The position numbers and the translations under genes were made by a program. This document shows positions 1 through 8,905 of a DNA stretch of 64,000 nt, in pieces (the stretch's first letter is position 1; the number at the start of each line of letters is the position of its first letter). The stretch is taken from the NCBI GenBank assembly GCA_901457705.2, contig LR590083.2, forward strand, positions 3,472,597-3,536,596, given 5' to 3'. Source of the DNA: Beijerinckiaceae bacterium RH AL1. Its GTDB lineage: Bacteria > Pseudomonadota > Alphaproteobacteria > Rhizobiales > Beijerinckiaceae. The notes under the pieces are model-generated. The model had not been told where the DNA came from. It saw only the letters and a program-made list of their open reading frames with translations, and ran no database searches.

Positions 1-1
1 C

Positions 2-67
2 TCGAAGTCGCGCCTCACCTTCTACTACCTGCTCGCCGAGCATTTCGAGAAGCTCGACGCGGTCTGA
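2..67 (+). CDS. C-terminal end of an unidentified protein (cut by window edge)
   Basis: An open frame enters from the left edge and ends at a TGA at 65-67. The visible 21 residues end in FEKLDAV and contain an FYYLLAEHFE stretch, which looks like an amphipathic helix. This is too little to name the protein. The next gene is on the opposite strand and convergent, 27 bases away, which supports this being a real gene end. Confidence 0.45.
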   Translation, partial: SKSRLTFYYLLAEHFEKLDAV

Positions 68-94
68 CGCGCGGCGGCGGCGCGCCGCGACCGC

Positions 95-571
95 TCACTC
101 CGGCGCGATGATCTCGCGCTCGCCGGCGAACGCGTTGGCGAGCAGCCCCTGGTTGCCCGGCTTGCGGCGGCGCGCAAAGCGCGAGCGGCGGCCGGGCTTC
201 AGCGGCGTCAGGCGGCGCGCGGCCGGCACGCCCATGGTGACGCAGGCTTCCGCGATGCTGACGGGCTGGCCGAGCACGTGGCTCCAGGCGCGCGCCTTGC
301 GGGCGAGCTGGATCGCCTCGCCGCTGGCCAGCATCACGTCGAGCTCGCGATCCTCGTGGTGCAGGGTCAGCGTGGCGTGGCCGGTCGGCTGGCGGACTTC
401 CAGCACCAGCCCGCGATAGGCCGAGACCGGCACGCCGAGCTTCATGCGCACGCCCTTGAGCACGCGCTCGATCGTCACGCGCTCGGCGCTGACGTGGACG
501 GTGCGCGCGGCCCCGTCGGCGCGGGGATCGACGGCGTGGCGAGTGACCGAGAAGGTCTCGACGGCGTTCAT
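95..571 (-). CDS. DUF6101 family protein
   Basis: A 158-residue protein of unknown function that I recognise as the DUF6101 family, found mainly in Hyphomicrobiales. The first two thirds (MNAVETFSVTRHAV and on) alternate short hydrophobic and polar segments, as a small beta-rich domain would. The last third is strongly basic (PGRRSRFARRRKPGNQ), which could contact nucleic acid or simply be disordered. The frame continues upstream to a GTG at 601, but the ATG at 571 gives the usual start. It is divergent from the cysQ-like gene and convergent with the partial gene at the left edge. The family is a recognition from memory; the function is not known. Confidence 0.7.
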   Translation of the reverse strand: MNAVETFSVTRHAVDPRADGAARTVHVSAERVTIERVLKGVRMKLGVPVSAYRGLVLEVRQPTGHATLTLHHEDRELDVMLASGEAIQLARKARAWSHVLGQPVSIAEACVTMGVPAARRLTPLKPGRRSRFARRRKPGNQGLLANAFAGEREIIAPE

Positions 572-764
572 GCTGGCTCGAAGGCTCCCGTGTTTCGACA
601 CCCCGACCCTGCCCGTCGCAGGCGCCCGAAATCGCTAAGGGCCACGGTGAACACGACCTAAATCGAGGATTTCGCTGGCCTTTCGGCGCGCATCGTTCTC
701 TTGGCGCGAACGGCTTCGCTAAAATTGGAGGCTTTTCGAACAGCCCTGCGCGACAGGCGCACCG

Positions 765-1664
765 GTGTCCCGACTCGTCGCCTTGAAGGCGCCGGGCTTG
801 CTCGTTAAGCACTTACGTCACACCAGCAGCCGGCGCGAAATCCTGGAACACCAGCTCGACATCCGTGACTTGCTGTCACGTCTCGTCGCCGTCGCCGACG
901 AGGCCGGGCGCATCGCCATGCGCTACTACCGGCCGGGCGGCCGCACCGCCGCCGGGGTCGAGTGGAAGGGCGACGGGTCGCCCGTCACGCAGGCCGATCT
1001 CGAGGTCAACGCGATGCTCGAGCGCGAGGTGCGCGCGCTGCGGCCGGAGGCGGCCTGGCTCTCCGAGGAAAGCGCCGACGACACGAGCCGGCTCTCGGCG
1101 CGCGAGGTGTTCATCGTCGACCCGATCGACGGCACGCGCGGCTTCTCCGAAGGCGACGCCAACTGGGCCGTGGCCGTCGCGCTCGTCGCCGACGGGCGCC
1201 CGGTCTGCGGCGTCGTGCATGCGCCGGCGCTCGCCGAGACCTACGCCGCGGCCGCAGGCTACGGCGCGACGCTCAACGGGCGGCCGCTGCCGCTTCGCGA
1301 CGAGAGCGAGGTCACGCCCGACCTGCGCATCACCTGCCCGAAGGTGCTCGCCAACGCGCTCACCGGCGCCGGGGTCGACTTCGCCTTCCAGCCGAAGATC
1401 GCCTCGCTGGCGCTGCGCGTCGCCAAGGTGGCCTCCGGCGTCTACGATGCCGGCTTCACGACCCGCGACTCGCACGACTGGGACCTCGCCGCCGCCGACA
1501 TGGTGCTGACCGAGGCCGGCGGCATCCTCGCCGACCTGTCGGGCGCGCCGGTCCTCTACAACCGCCCCGATCCCGTGCACGGCGTGCTCACCGCCGCCCC
1601 GCGGGCGCTGCGCGCCGAGCTGCGCGAAGCGCTCGGCCGCACGCGCTACGGGAGGGAGGGTTGA
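765..1664 (+). CDS. cysQ: Inositol monophosphatase-fold phosphatase, probably 3'(2'),5'-bisphosphate nucleotidase
   Basis: This is a magnesium-dependent, lithium-sensitive type phosphatase of the IMPase/FBPase fold. CysQ members remove 3'-phosphate from PAP/PAPS, the by-products of sulfate assimilation. The sequence shows the metal ligands EES (about residues 101-103) and the signature DPIDGT (119-124), and the second motif HDWDLAAAD near residue 236, where the aspartate after W is the usual catalytic metal ligand. Length fits the family (about 270) if the start is later than the first possible GTG at 765; the first 30 residues do not look like the family and the true start may be nearer 850. 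It is followed by DUF4170 and waaA on the same strand with gaps of 55 and 27 bases, an arrangement common in Hyphomicrobiales. Inositol-phosphate specificity cannot be excluded. Confidence 0.8.
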   Translation: MSRLVALKAPGLLVKHLRHTSSRREILEHQLDIRDLLSRLVAVADEAGRIAMRYYRPGGRTAAGVEWKGDGSPVTQADLEVNAMLEREVRALRPEAAWLSEESADDTSRLSAREVFIVDPIDGTRGFSEGDANWAVAVALVADGRPVCGVVHAPALAETYAAAAGYGATLNGRPLPLRDESEVTPDLRITCPKVLANALTGAGVDFAFQPKIASLALRVAKVASGVYDAGFTTRDSHDWDLAAADMVLTEAGGILADLSGAPVLYNRPDPVHGVLTAAPRALRAELREALGRTRYGREG

Positions 1665-1719
1665 AGCCGGCATCCCTCTTCCTCCGCGACGCGGCGGCGG
1701 ATCTCGCGCGGAGGCGCAC

Positions 1720-1950
1720 ATGACCGAGAAGCCCGAGAAACAGCTGCTTCACCTCGTCTTCGGCGGCGAGCTCGACGACCTCGACGGGACGACCTTCGTC
1801 GACCTGAAGGCCGTCGACATTGTCGGCCTGTTCCCGAGCTACGCGTCGGCGCATGCCGCCTGGAAGTCCAAGGCCCAGGCCAGCGTCGACAACGCCCACA
1901 TGCGCTATTTCATCGCGCATCTGCACCGCCTGCTCGATCCCGCGAACTGA
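1720..1950 (+). CDS. DUF4170 domain-containing protein
   Basis: A 76-residue cytosolic protein matching the DUF4170 family: LHLVFGGEL near the N-terminus, the central VDIVGLFPSYASAHAAWKSK, and HMRYFIAHLHRLL at the end. The central part recurs in family members as a conserved 'YASA..AWK..A' patch. Function is unknown. Its constant place just before the Kdo transferase gene in related bacteria suggests some link to lipid A core assembly, but that is inference from gene order only. It lies 27 bases before waaA and is probably co-transcribed with it and with the phosphatase gene upstream. Confidence 0.8.
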   Translation: MTEKPEKQLLHLVFGGELDDLDGTTFVDLKAVDIVGLFPSYASAHAAWKSKAQASVDNAHMRYFIAHLHRLLDPAN

Positions 1951-1977
1951 TGCGCCAGCCCTGATGCTCTCGGCCTG

Positions 1978-3282
1978 ATGCCAACCTCCGGCGACACCAG
2001 CAGCCTCTCGCTGCTCCTGCCGCTCTATCGGCTCACCAGCTGGAGCACCGGTCCGCTCGTGCCGGCCGTGCTGCACTGGCGCCGGCGGCAGGGCAAGGAG
2101 GACGGCAACCGCCTGCGCGAGCGCATGGGCGTGCCCGGCCTGCCGCGGCCGCACGGGCGGCTGGTGTGGATCCACGCCGCGAGCCTCGGCGACGGGCAGA
2201 CGCTGCTGCCGCTGGTCGACCGGCTCGGCGCGCGCGGCTTCCACGTGCTGATGTCGACGCGCACCGTCGCCTCGGCGAACGGGCTGAAGCGCCAGCTGCC
2301 GGGCGGCGCCTTCCACCAGTACATGCCCGTCGACGTGCCGGCCTACGTCGGCCGCTTCCTCGACCATTGGCAGCCCGACATGGTGCTGCTCGCCGGCGCC
2401 GAGCTCTGGCCGAACGTCATCCTGGAGACCTCGCGGCGCGGCCTGCCGCTGATCTGCGTCAACGCGCGCTTGACCGACCGCGTCTACGGCAAGTGCGTGC
2501 GCATGCCGCGCTTCATCGGCGCGCTGCTGCGCCGGATCGACCTCTGCCTGGCGCGCAGCGACGACGACGCGCACCGGTTCGTCACGCTCGGCGCCCAGAA
2601 CGTGCAGACCGTCGGCGACCTCGTCTTCGACGTGCCGACGCCGTCGGCCGACCCGAAGGCGGTGAGCGCCTTCGCGGCTCGCGTCGGCGCCCGGCCGATC
2701 TGGGTCGCGGCGCTGACCGATCCCGACGAGGACGCGCTGATCCTCGAGGCGCACCGCCTGCTGCTGCCGCGCTTCCCCGATCTCGTCACGGTGGTCGTCC
2801 CGCGCCTGCCGCGCGACGGCGCGGGGCTCGCCGAGGCGGCGGCGCGCCGCGACCTCGCGGTGGCGCTGCGCTCGCGCGAGCGCGACGCCAAGAGCGTCCT
2901 GCAGAGCCTCTACGTCGCCGACGTCGGCGGCGAGCTCGGCCTGTTCTACCGGGCGAGCGACATCGCCTTCCTCGGCCATTCCATGACGGGCGGCGGCCAC
3001 AATCCCGTCGAGGCCGCCAAGCTCGGCTGCGCCATCCTGCACGGCACGAGCGTCGCCGCCTTCGCGCCGATCTACGCGGCGCTCGACAACGCCAAGGGCG
3101 CGGCGGCGATCAAGGACGCGCCGATGCTGGTGCGCGTGCTGTCGCTGCTCTTCGACGACGGCGCCAAGCTGCGCCAGATGCAGCGCAACGCCACGCAGAC
3201 GATCGAGCGGCTGACCGGCGGCACCGCGCGCGTCATGCGGGCGATCGAGCCGCAGCTCGTGCAGATGCTGCTCGACCGGTAG
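1978..3282 (+). CDS. waaA: 3-deoxy-D-manno-octulosonic acid (Kdo) transferase
   Basis: WaaA (KdtA) is a membrane-associated GT30 glycosyltransferase that adds Kdo from CMP-Kdo to lipid IVA at the inner face of the cytoplasmic membrane. The 434-residue length is normal. An N-terminal hydrophobic stretch (LSLLLPLYRLT) would act as the membrane anchor. Family motifs are present: VWIHAASLGD near residue 62 with the glutamate position of many relatives replaced by D, AELWPNVI near 141, CVNARLTD near 160, and the C-terminal GHSMTGGGHNPVEAAKLG that forms the nucleotide-binding loop. In related genomes lpxK and often mutL follow; here a small membrane protein and an SDR follow instead. Confidence 0.93.
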   Translation: MPTSGDTSSLSLLLPLYRLTSWSTGPLVPAVLHWRRRQGKEDGNRLRERMGVPGLPRPHGRLVWIHAASLGDGQTLLPLVDRLGARGFHVLMSTRTVASANGLKRQLPGGAFHQYMPVDVPAYVGRFLDHWQPDMVLLAGAELWPNVILETSRRGLPLICVNARLTDRVYGKCVRMPRFIGALLRRIDLCLARSDDDAHRFVTLGAQNVQTVGDLVFDVPTPSADPKAVSAFAARVGARPIWVAALTDPDEDALILEAHRLLLPRFPDLVTVVVPRLPRDGAGLAEAAARRDLAVALRSRERDAKSVLQSLYVADVGGELGLFYRASDIAFLGHSMTGGGHNPVEAAKLGCAILHGTSVAAFAPIYAALDNAKGAAAIKDAPMLVRVLSLLFDDGAKLRQMQRNATQTIERLTGGTARVMRAIEPQLVQMLLDR

Positions 3283-3355
3283 GCGCCAGCCGCACGAGAG
3301 ACGCGCCCGAATCGCCTATGATGGCGCGCGCAACGCCAACGCCGGAGACCTCGCA

Positions 3356-3544
3356 ATGCGCCTGACGCCGCCCACCATTCCCGTTTTTCTGATCGCGGTG
3401 ATCCTGGCCGTTCTGTCGGTCGGCAGCATGTACACGCACATCCCCGCGGTGCAGGGTTTCATCGCGTCGGGCCACCATCGCTACTGGATGATGGTCGCGG
3501 CCTTCGTGATCCTGACGGCGGGAGTCGTTTTTTCGGGGCTTTGA
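3356..3544 (+). CDS. Small two-helix membrane protein of unknown function
   Basis: A 62-residue protein with two clear hydrophobic helices, residues 9-26 (VFLIAVILAVLSVGSM) and 44-61 (WMMVAAFVILTAGVVFSGL), joined by a short polar loop containing SGHHRYW. It has no enzymatic motif and I do not recognise a named family. A GGAGA ribosome binding site precedes the ATG. The stop codon lies only three bases before the ATG of the SDR gene, so translation of the two is probably coupled. Confidence 0.7.
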   Translation: MRLTPPTIPVFLIAVILAVLSVGSMYTHIPAVQGFIASGHHRYWMMVAAFVILTAGVVFSGL

Positions 3545-3547
3545 TAC

Positions 3548-4285
3548 ATGGCGGAACGTGGAGTGGTCGTCGTCACGGGCGGGAGCCGCGGCATCGGAGG
3601 CTCGATCTCGCGCAAGCTCGCGGCCGACGGCTACGCCGTGCTCGTCAACTATGCGCGCGATGCCGCCGCCGCCGCGACGGTCGTCGCCGAGATCGAGCAG
3701 TCGGGCGGCCGCGCCGCCGCGTTCAAGGCCGACATGGCGGACGAGACCGCCATCGCCGCGATGTTCGAGGCGGCCGACGCGCTCGGCCCGCTCGCCGGGC
3801 TCGTCGCCAACGCCGGGATCGTCGGCGACGCCTCGCGCCGCTTCCACGAGCACGATCGCGCCAGCCTCATGCCGGTGATCGACATCAACATCATGGCGCC
3901 GATGCTGTGCGCCACGCATGCGGTGCGCCGGCTCTCCACCGCGCAGGGCGGCCGCGGCGGCGGCATCGTCCTCATCTCGTCGGTCGCCGCGCGCACCGGC
4001 GGCATTCCCGGCGCTGTCGCCTACTCGGCCAGCAAGGGCGCGGTCGAGAGCTTCACGCGCGGGCTGGCGAGCGAGGTGGCGCGCCAGGGCATCTGCGTGA
4101 ACGCCGTCGCGCCGGGCATGATCGAGACCGACATGACGTTGGGCTTTGCCGAGAAGATCGCGCCGATGATCCCCGTCGGCCGCTGCGGCAAGCCTGAGGA
4201 GATCGCGGAAGCGGTCGCATGGCTCCTGTCGGAGTCCGCGAGCTACGTCACCGGCTCGGTGCTCACCGTGTCCGGCGGTCGCTGA
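3548..4285 (+). CDS. SDR family oxidoreductase (FabG-like)
   Basis: A 245-residue classical short-chain dehydrogenase/reductase. The N-terminal TGGSRGIGG is the NAD(P)-binding glycine motif; VNYARD after the second strand suits an NADP-preferring site; NAGIVGDA matches the NAG motif; ISSVAARTG holds the catalytic serine and YSASKG the Tyr-x-x-x-Lys pair; APGMIETDM and the final GSVLTVSGGR are typical of FabG-like members. The substrate cannot be read from sequence. The gene starts three bases after the small membrane protein, so the pair probably forms one unit. It is not beside fatty-acid genes, so it is unlikely to be the housekeeping fabG. Confidence 0.88.
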   Translation: MAERGVVVVTGGSRGIGGSISRKLAADGYAVLVNYARDAAAAATVVAEIEQSGGRAAAFKADMADETAIAAMFEAADALGPLAGLVANAGIVGDASRRFHEHDRASLMPVIDINIMAPMLCATHAVRRLSTAQGGRGGGIVLISSVAARTGGIPGAVAYSASKGAVESFTRGLASEVARQGICVNAVAPGMIETDMTLGFAEKIAPMIPVGRCGKPEEIAEAVAWLLSESASYVTGSVLTVSGGR

Positions 4286-4393
4286 CGCGGGGTCGGCGAG
4301 CGACCATCACGAAAGTGTCAAACCGTATTCAATTGCTCACGAACGGTCGTTCCGCCTGGAAATGCTGAGTTCATCAATCGAATTCGTGTAAGA

Positions 4394-4403
4394 TTGTGTA
4401 CAA
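4394..4403. promoter_or_regulatory. Candidate GntR-family operator (TTGT-N2-ACAA)
   Basis: The inverted repeat TTGTGTACAA sits in an unusually AT-rich 250-base gap upstream of the GntR gene. FadR-subfamily regulators commonly bind short palindromes with TTGT/ACAA arms, so autoregulation is plausible. A single ten-base site can occur by chance. Confidence 0.35.
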
Positions 4404-4538
4404 ATTTGACCGTATCAAATTTGCATTGGCTAAGCTTGCAATCTAGAAGATGGCATTGCGTCAACAGCAGGTGCGCCCGCGCCTGTCTGTTCCCGAAGGA
4501 GGGCTGCGCCGCGGCGGCGCTCCGCGCGGTGCGTATCC

Positions 4539-5234
4539 ATGACCGAGCAGTCCACACCAAAGCGAACCGCGCGACGCCCGGACGGCGAGACGAAGGTGGC
4601 CGCGCCGACGTCGATCACCCGCGGCGACAATCTCGTCGAGAAGCTCGCCAGCGAGATCGCCAGCGCCGTCTTCCCGCCCGGCAGCCGGCTCGACGAGGTC
4701 ACCCTCGCCACGCGCTACGGCGTCTCGCGCACGCCGGTGCGGGAGGCGCTGCGCCAGCTCGAGTCGACCGGCCTCATCGAGCGCCGGCCGTTCCGCGGCG
4801 CAATCGTCAGCGCGCCGTCGCCGGAAGCGCTCGCCGACATCTTCAGCGCCGCGAGCGAGATCGAGGCGGCCTGCGCCCGGCTTGCGGCGCTGGCGATGAC
4901 CGCCACCGAGCGCAGCGCGCTTCGCAAGGCGCACGACAAGATCGGCGAGATTACGCGCAGCCGGAGCAAGGACGCCTACCGCGACGCCAACGAGTCCTTC
5001 CACGAGCGCCTCTATGCCGGCACGCACAACGCGACCCTCGCGGCGATCGCCCGCGACCTGCGGCGCCGCCTGCGCCCGTTCCAGCGCACGCAGTTCGAGC
5101 CCGACGGCCGGATGTCGCGCTCCTACGCCGAGCACGAGGAAATCGTGCAGGCGATCGAGCGCGGCAACGGCGATGCCGCAGCCGCGCTGATGCGCCACCA
5201 CATGCGCCAGCACGAAGAGCCGAAGCCGGGCTAG
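4539..5234 (+). CDS. GntR family transcriptional regulator with FCD ligand-binding domain
   Basis: A 231-residue FadR-subfamily regulator. Residues about 29-97 form the winged helix-turn-helix (YGVSRTPVREALRQLESTGLIERRPFRG is the recognition region and wing). Residues about 100-225 are the all-helical FCD domain, with DANESFHERLYAG and the C-terminal EHEEIVQAIERGNGDAAAA stretch carrying the Asp/His metal ligands usual in this fold. A polar tail of about 28 residues precedes the DNA-binding domain. The ligand, probably a small carboxylate, cannot be predicted. The target may be its own AT-rich promoter region at 4286-4538 or distant genes; the adjacent hslO is convergent. Confidence 0.87.
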   Translation: MTEQSTPKRTARRPDGETKVAAPTSITRGDNLVEKLASEIASAVFPPGSRLDEVTLATRYGVSRTPVREALRQLESTGLIERRPFRGAIVSAPSPEALADIFSAASEIEAACARLAALAMTATERSALRKAHDKIGEITRSRSKDAYRDANESFHERLYAGTHNATLAAIARDLRRRLRPFQRTQFEPDGRMSRSYAEHEEIVQAIERGNGDAAAALMRHHMRQHEEPKPG

Positions 5235-5237
5235 CGA

Positions 5238-6215
5238 TCAGGCCGGCGTGTCGAAGTCCTTCGGGTCGAAGGCGCGATGCGTCGAGCAGAACTCGCAGGT
5301 GACGCCGATCTTGCCGTCGTCGCCGATCATGTCGGCGCGCTCCTGCGGCGAGAAGCGGCGCAGCATCGCCTCGATCTTCTCGCGCGAGCAACGGCACGCG
5401 TCGCGCACGGCCTGCGGCGAGAACACCCGCACGCCGCGCTCGTGGAAGAGCCGGTAAAGCAGGCGCTCCGACGACAGGGTCGGGTCGACGAGCTCGTGGT
5501 CCTCGACGGTCTCGGCGAGCGCCAGGGCCTCGCTCCAGGCATCGTCGATGTCGGACTCCTCGCGAGCCGGCGCGGACGGCGTGTAGCCGGCCGGCGGATC
5601 GCCGGGGTCGAAGTCGGCCTGGCGCTGGCGCTCGGGCGAATCCGGCAGGAATTGCACCATCAGGCCGCCGGCGCGCCACGCCGCGCCCTCGCCGGTGACG
5701 TTCTCCGCCACGGCGAGACGGACCAGCGTCGGGATCTGCTCCGACTGGCGGAAATACTGGTGCGCCGCCGCCTCGAGCCCCTGCCCGTCGAGCGCGACGA
5801 TCCCTTGGTAGCGCGACGCCTCGCCGCCGCGCTCGATCGTGAACGCGAGATGGCCGCGCCCGAGCAGGTCCTCGCCGCGCGGCGCCGAGGCGATGCGATC
5901 GGCATCGAAGCGGGCGAAGGCGCGGACGCGATCCGGCGCATCGAAGTCGACGACGATCATGTCGATGAAGCCGTCGCTCTTCGTCTGCAGCTGGAAGCGC
6001 CCTTCCATGCGCAGCGCCGAACCGAGCAGCACGGTGAGCGCCGCCGCCTCGCCGACGAGGCGCGCCACCGGCGGCGGGTACTTGTGCTGCGTCAGGATAT
6101 GGTCGACCGTGGGCCCGAGCCGCACCACGCGGCCGCGCACGTCGAGCGGCTCCACCGCGAAGGGCAGGATGCGATCGTCGAGCGGCTGGTCGGAGACCGT
6201 TCTCTCCTCGCTCAA
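5238..6215 (-). CDS. hslO: Redox-regulated chaperone Hsp33
   Basis: Hsp33 is a cytosolic holdase that zinc release and disulfide formation switch on under oxidative stress. The 325-residue protein has the N-terminal core ([16 protein letters not shown], then [11 protein letters not shown]) and the C-terminal zinc site: C274-x-C276 in ACRCSREK and C307-x-x-C310 in TCEFC. The frame stays open far upstream through argF, so the start must be chosen: there is no ATG, and the valine of VSDQPL is a GTC. A TTG at 6215 overlaps the argF stop as TTGA, giving a start coupled to argF translation. This matches the known argD-argF-hslO order. The linker between core and zinc domain (about 195-225) is rich in Asp, Pro and Gln. 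Confidence 0.93.
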   Translation of the reverse strand: MSEERTVSDQPLDDRILPFAVEPLDVRGRVVRLGPTVDHILTQHKYPPPVARLVGEAAALTVLLGSALRMEGRFQLQTKSDGFIDMIVVDFDAPDRVRAFARFDADRIASAPRGEDLLGRGHLAFTIERGGEASRYQGIVALDGQGLEAAAHQYFRQSEQIPTLVRLAVAENVTGEGAAWRAGGLMVQFLPDSPERQRQADFDPGDPPAGYTPSAPAREESDIDDAWSEALALAETVEDHELVDPTLSSERLLYRLFHERGVRVFSPQAVRDACRCSREKIEAMLRRFSPQERADMIGDDGKIGVTCEFCSTHRAFDPKDFDTPA

Positions 6216-7165
6216 GGGTCCGACCTCAGGCACCAGGCGAGGATAGCCTTCTGCGCATGCAGGCGGTTCTCCGCCTCGTCGAAGACGACCGACTGCGGCC
6301 CGTCGATGACCGCGTCGGTCACCTCCTCGCCGCGGTGCGCGGGCAGGCAGTGCATGAAGATCGCGTCGGGCGCCGCGAGCGCCATCAGCTCCTCGTTCAC
6401 CTGGAACGGCCGCAGCAGCGTGTAGCGCGCGGTCTTCTCCTCGTCGCCCATCGACAGCCAGCAGTCGGTGACGACGCAATCGGCCCCGGCGACCGCGGCC
6501 TTGGGATCGCCGCCGATCTCGACGTCGGCGCCCTCGGCGCGCGCCCATTCGAGCACCTGCGGCGACAGCTCGAGACCCTTCGGCGAGGCGATCTTCAGTT
6601 TGAAGGCAAAGCGCTGCGCCGCATGCACCCAGCTTGCGAGCACGTTGTTGCCGTCGCCGACCCACGCCACCGTGCGGCCGGTGATCGGCCCGCGGTGCTC
6701 CTCGAAGGTGAGGATGTCGGCCATGATCTGGCAGGGATGCGAGCGCTTGGTCAGCGCGTTGATGATCGGCACGCTGGCATGCCGCGCGAGCTCGGCCATC
6801 GCCGAGTGGTCGAGGATGCGGATGCAGATGACCTCGACGAAGCGCGACAGCACGCGCGCCGTGTCGGCGATCGACTCGCCGCGCCCGAGCTGCATCTCCT
6901 TGCCGGTGAGCATGATCGTCTCGCCGCCGAGCTGGCGCATCGCGAGATCGAACGAGACGCGCGTGCGGGTCGACGGCTTCTCGAAGATCATCGCCAGCGT
7001 CTTGCCGGCGAGCGGCCGCTCGCCCGGCGGCCGGCCCTTGCGCCAGCCGGCCTTCATGGCGGCGGCGTGGTCGATGATCAGCCGCAGGTCGGCCGCAGGC
7101 ACGTCGCAGAGGTCGAGGAAATGCCGGAGGCCGGTCAGCGTCTCGGGCGGCAGCGCGCGGGTCAT
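6212..7165 (-). CDS. argF: Ornithine carbamoyltransferase
   Basis: ArgF condenses ornithine with carbamoyl phosphate to citrulline in arginine synthesis. At 317 residues it has the family length. The carbamoyl-phosphate site STRTR is at 65-69, the ornithine loop appears as [10 protein letters not shown], and the [12 protein letters not shown] segment near 265 carries the catalytic Cys of the HCLP motif. It starts inside the end of argD (shared ATGA at 7162-7165) and ends inside the hslO start (TTGA at 6212-6215), so the three genes are a tight operon with translational coupling at both joints. Confidence 0.96.
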   Translation of the reverse strand: MTRALPPETLTGLRHFLDLCDVPAADLRLIIDHAAAMKAGWRKGRPPGERPLAGKTLAMIFEKPSTRTRVSFDLAMRQLGGETIMLTGKEMQLGRGESIADTARVLSRFVEVICIRILDHSAMAELARHASVPIINALTKRSHPCQIMADILTFEEHRGPITGRTVAWVGDGNNVLASWVHAAQRFAFKLKIASPKGLELSPQVLEWARAEGADVEIGGDPKAAVAGADCVVTDCWLSMGDEEKTARYTLLRPFQVNEELMALAAPDAIFMHCLPAHRGEEVTDAVIDGPQSVVFDEAENRLHAQKAILAWCLRSDP

Positions 7166-8364
7166 TCGGCCGCGCCTCTCTGCAGCTCGGCCGGCGCCGA
7201 GATGCGGCGGCAGGCCGCCTCCAGCCGCGCGACGCCCTCGGCGATCTCGGCCTCGGAGATGACGAGCGGCGGCAGCAGGCGGACGACATTGTCGCCGGCG
7301 GGAATGACGATGACGTGCTCGTCGCGGCCGGCGGCGGCGAAGTCGGCCGGCGGCACGCGCAGGCGCAGGCCGAGCATCAGGCCTTCGCCGCGCACCTCGG
7401 CGACGACGTCGGGATAGGTGTCCTTCAAGGCCGCAAGCTTCTGCTTGAAGCGCAGGCCCTTGGCCGCGACATCGGCGATGAAGCCGTCGGCGAGCACGAC
7501 GTCGAGCACCGCGTTGCCGACCGCCGTCGCCAGCGGGTTGCCGCCGTAGGTCGTGCCGTGCGTGCCGGCCGTCATGCCCTTGCCCGCCTCCTTCGTCGTG
7601 AGGAAGGCACCGAGCGGGAAGCCGCCGCCGATGCCCTTGGCGATCGCCATGATGTCGGGCGTGATGCCCGCATGCTCATAGGCAAAGAGCTTGCCGGTGC
7701 GCCCGACGCCCGACTGCACCTCGTCGACGACGAGCAGCAGCCCGTGCTGATCGCAGATCTCGCGCAGCTGGCGCAGGAAATGGTGGGGCGGCACACGGAT
7801 GCCGCCTTCGCCCTGGATCGGCTCGACGAGGATGCCGGCGGTCTGCGGGCCGATCGCCGCCGTCACCGCCGCGATGTCGCCGTAGGGGACATGCTCGAAG
7901 CCGGGCGTCTTCTCGCCAAAGCCCTCGAGGTACTTGGCGTTGCCGCCGGCGGCGATCGTCGCCAGCGTGCGCCCGTGGAAGGCGCCCTCGAAGGCGATGA
8001 GATGGAAGCGCTCGGGCTGGCCTGAGACCGCGTGGTACTTGCGCGCCGTCTTGATCGCGCCTTCCAGCGCCTCGGCGCCGGAGTTCGTGAAGAAGACGTA
8101 GTCGGCGAAGGTCGCGTCGACGAGCCGCTGCCCGAGGCGCTCGGCCTGCGGGATCTGGAACAGGTTCGAGGTGTGCCAGAGCTGGCTCCCCTGCTCGGTG
8201 AGCGCCTTGACGAGATGGGGATGCGAGTAGCCGAGCGAGGCCACGGCGATGCCGCCGCCGAGATCGAGATAGCGCTCGCCCTCGGCCGTCTCGAGCCAGA
8301 CGCCCTCGCCGCGCGCGAAGGCGAGCGGATAGCGGGCATAGGTCGGCAGCAGGGACGAGGTCAC
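7162..8364 (-). CDS. argD: Acetylornithine/succinyldiaminopimelate aminotransferase
   Basis: ArgD is a class-III PLP aminotransferase that makes N-acetylornithine; many members also serve lysine synthesis. The 400-residue protein has the phosphate-binding [15 protein letters not shown] (94-108), the cofactor aspartate in [11 protein letters not shown] (214-224), and the Schiff-base lysine K243 in [14 protein letters not shown]. The ATG at 8364 is preceded by a hairpin at 8411-8431. It leads the argD-argF-hslO operon, divergent from gcrA about 540 bases away. Confidence 0.95.
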   Translation of the reverse strand: MTSSLLPTYARYPLAFARGEGVWLETAEGERYLDLGGGIAVASLGYSHPHLVKALTEQGSQLWHTSNLFQIPQAERLGQRLVDATFADYVFFTNSGAEALEGAIKTARKYHAVSGQPERFHLIAFEGAFHGRTLATIAAGGNAKYLEGFGEKTPGFEHVPYGDIAAVTAAIGPQTAGILVEPIQGEGGIRVPPHHFLRQLREICDQHGLLLVVDEVQSGVGRTGKLFAYEHAGITPDIMAIAKGIGGGFPLGAFLTTKEAGKGMTAGTHGTTYGGNPLATAVGNAVLDVVLADGFIADVAAKGLRFKQKLAALKDTYPDVVAEVRGEGLMLGLRLRVPPADFAAAGRDEHVIVIPAGDNVVRLLPPLVISEAEIAEGVARLEAACRRISAPAELQRGAAE

Positions 8365-8407
8365 GTCGCTCTCCGCGTGCGGTGGCCGGGACGGGCCTTA
8401 GAAACGG

Positions 8408-8431
8408 AAAATGCCGCCTCACGGGCGGCAT
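8408..8431 (-). terminator. Hairpin in the argD leader (terminator or attenuator candidate)
   Basis: Read on the minus strand, ATGCCGCC and GGCGGCAT form a perfect 8-bp stem around a five-base loop, followed by TTTCCGTTTC. It lies 44 bases upstream of the argD ATG. It may terminate leftward transcription entering from upstream or act in the argD leader; the U-tract is broken, so efficiency is doubtful. Confidence 0.35.
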
Positions 8432-8592
8432 GGCTATAAGCGCTAATGTAGAAGCTCGCCCGACACCGGTCAATTGCAGCGCCGCTGCCGTATCCGCCAC
8501 AAGATAGAGCATCTCGCGACCCACCCGTGTGCCGACGAAAATGCCACAGGCCTTGCGCTTTCGCCGGACCCGATCGGCCGCAAACGCAGGTC

Positions 8593-8820
8593 GATTCCGA
8601 TTTGTTCGCGCTTTGAATCAGTCACGTTTCACGCAGCCAAGCGGGCGGCGCAACGCGCTGTTGAAAAACCGAATCAATGTCGTCGGACTCTTGCGCGAGA
8701 TTCAACGGCTAGTGTAGCGTCCTCGTTGTCAGGCACGACATGTCGTGCGGCACCTTTTACTTGGAGCGTCTTGCGTCTGAACGCCACCGGTTTTGCCGGC
8801 GCGGCGTCACGCCCGGAATC
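8593..8820. promoter_or_regulatory. Cluster of six GANTC (CcrM methylation) sites upstream of gcrA
   Basis: GANTC occurs at 8593-8597, 8615-8619, 8671-8675, 8686-8690, 8699-8703 and 8816-8820 in the 541-base gap between argD and gcrA. With about 68% GC, one would be expected roughly every 340 bases. In alphaproteobacteria CcrM methylates this site and GcrA acts on promoters carrying it. The gap holds no convincing open frame; the only other structure I see is the argD leader hairpin. Confidence 0.55.
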
Positions 8821-8905
8821 CGTCTGTCTCGGACTGTCCGGCGTGGCCTTGCGACCCGTCAAACCCAAGCGTCGGACGCCGGACGAAACGCGGCGGACCA
8901 GAACG

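Noticed and set aside
5238-7289. A 683-codon frame that could suggest an Hsp33 fusion protein
   Set aside because: The upstream part is an alternative frame of argF and argD; only the part from 6215 has Hsp33 motifs.
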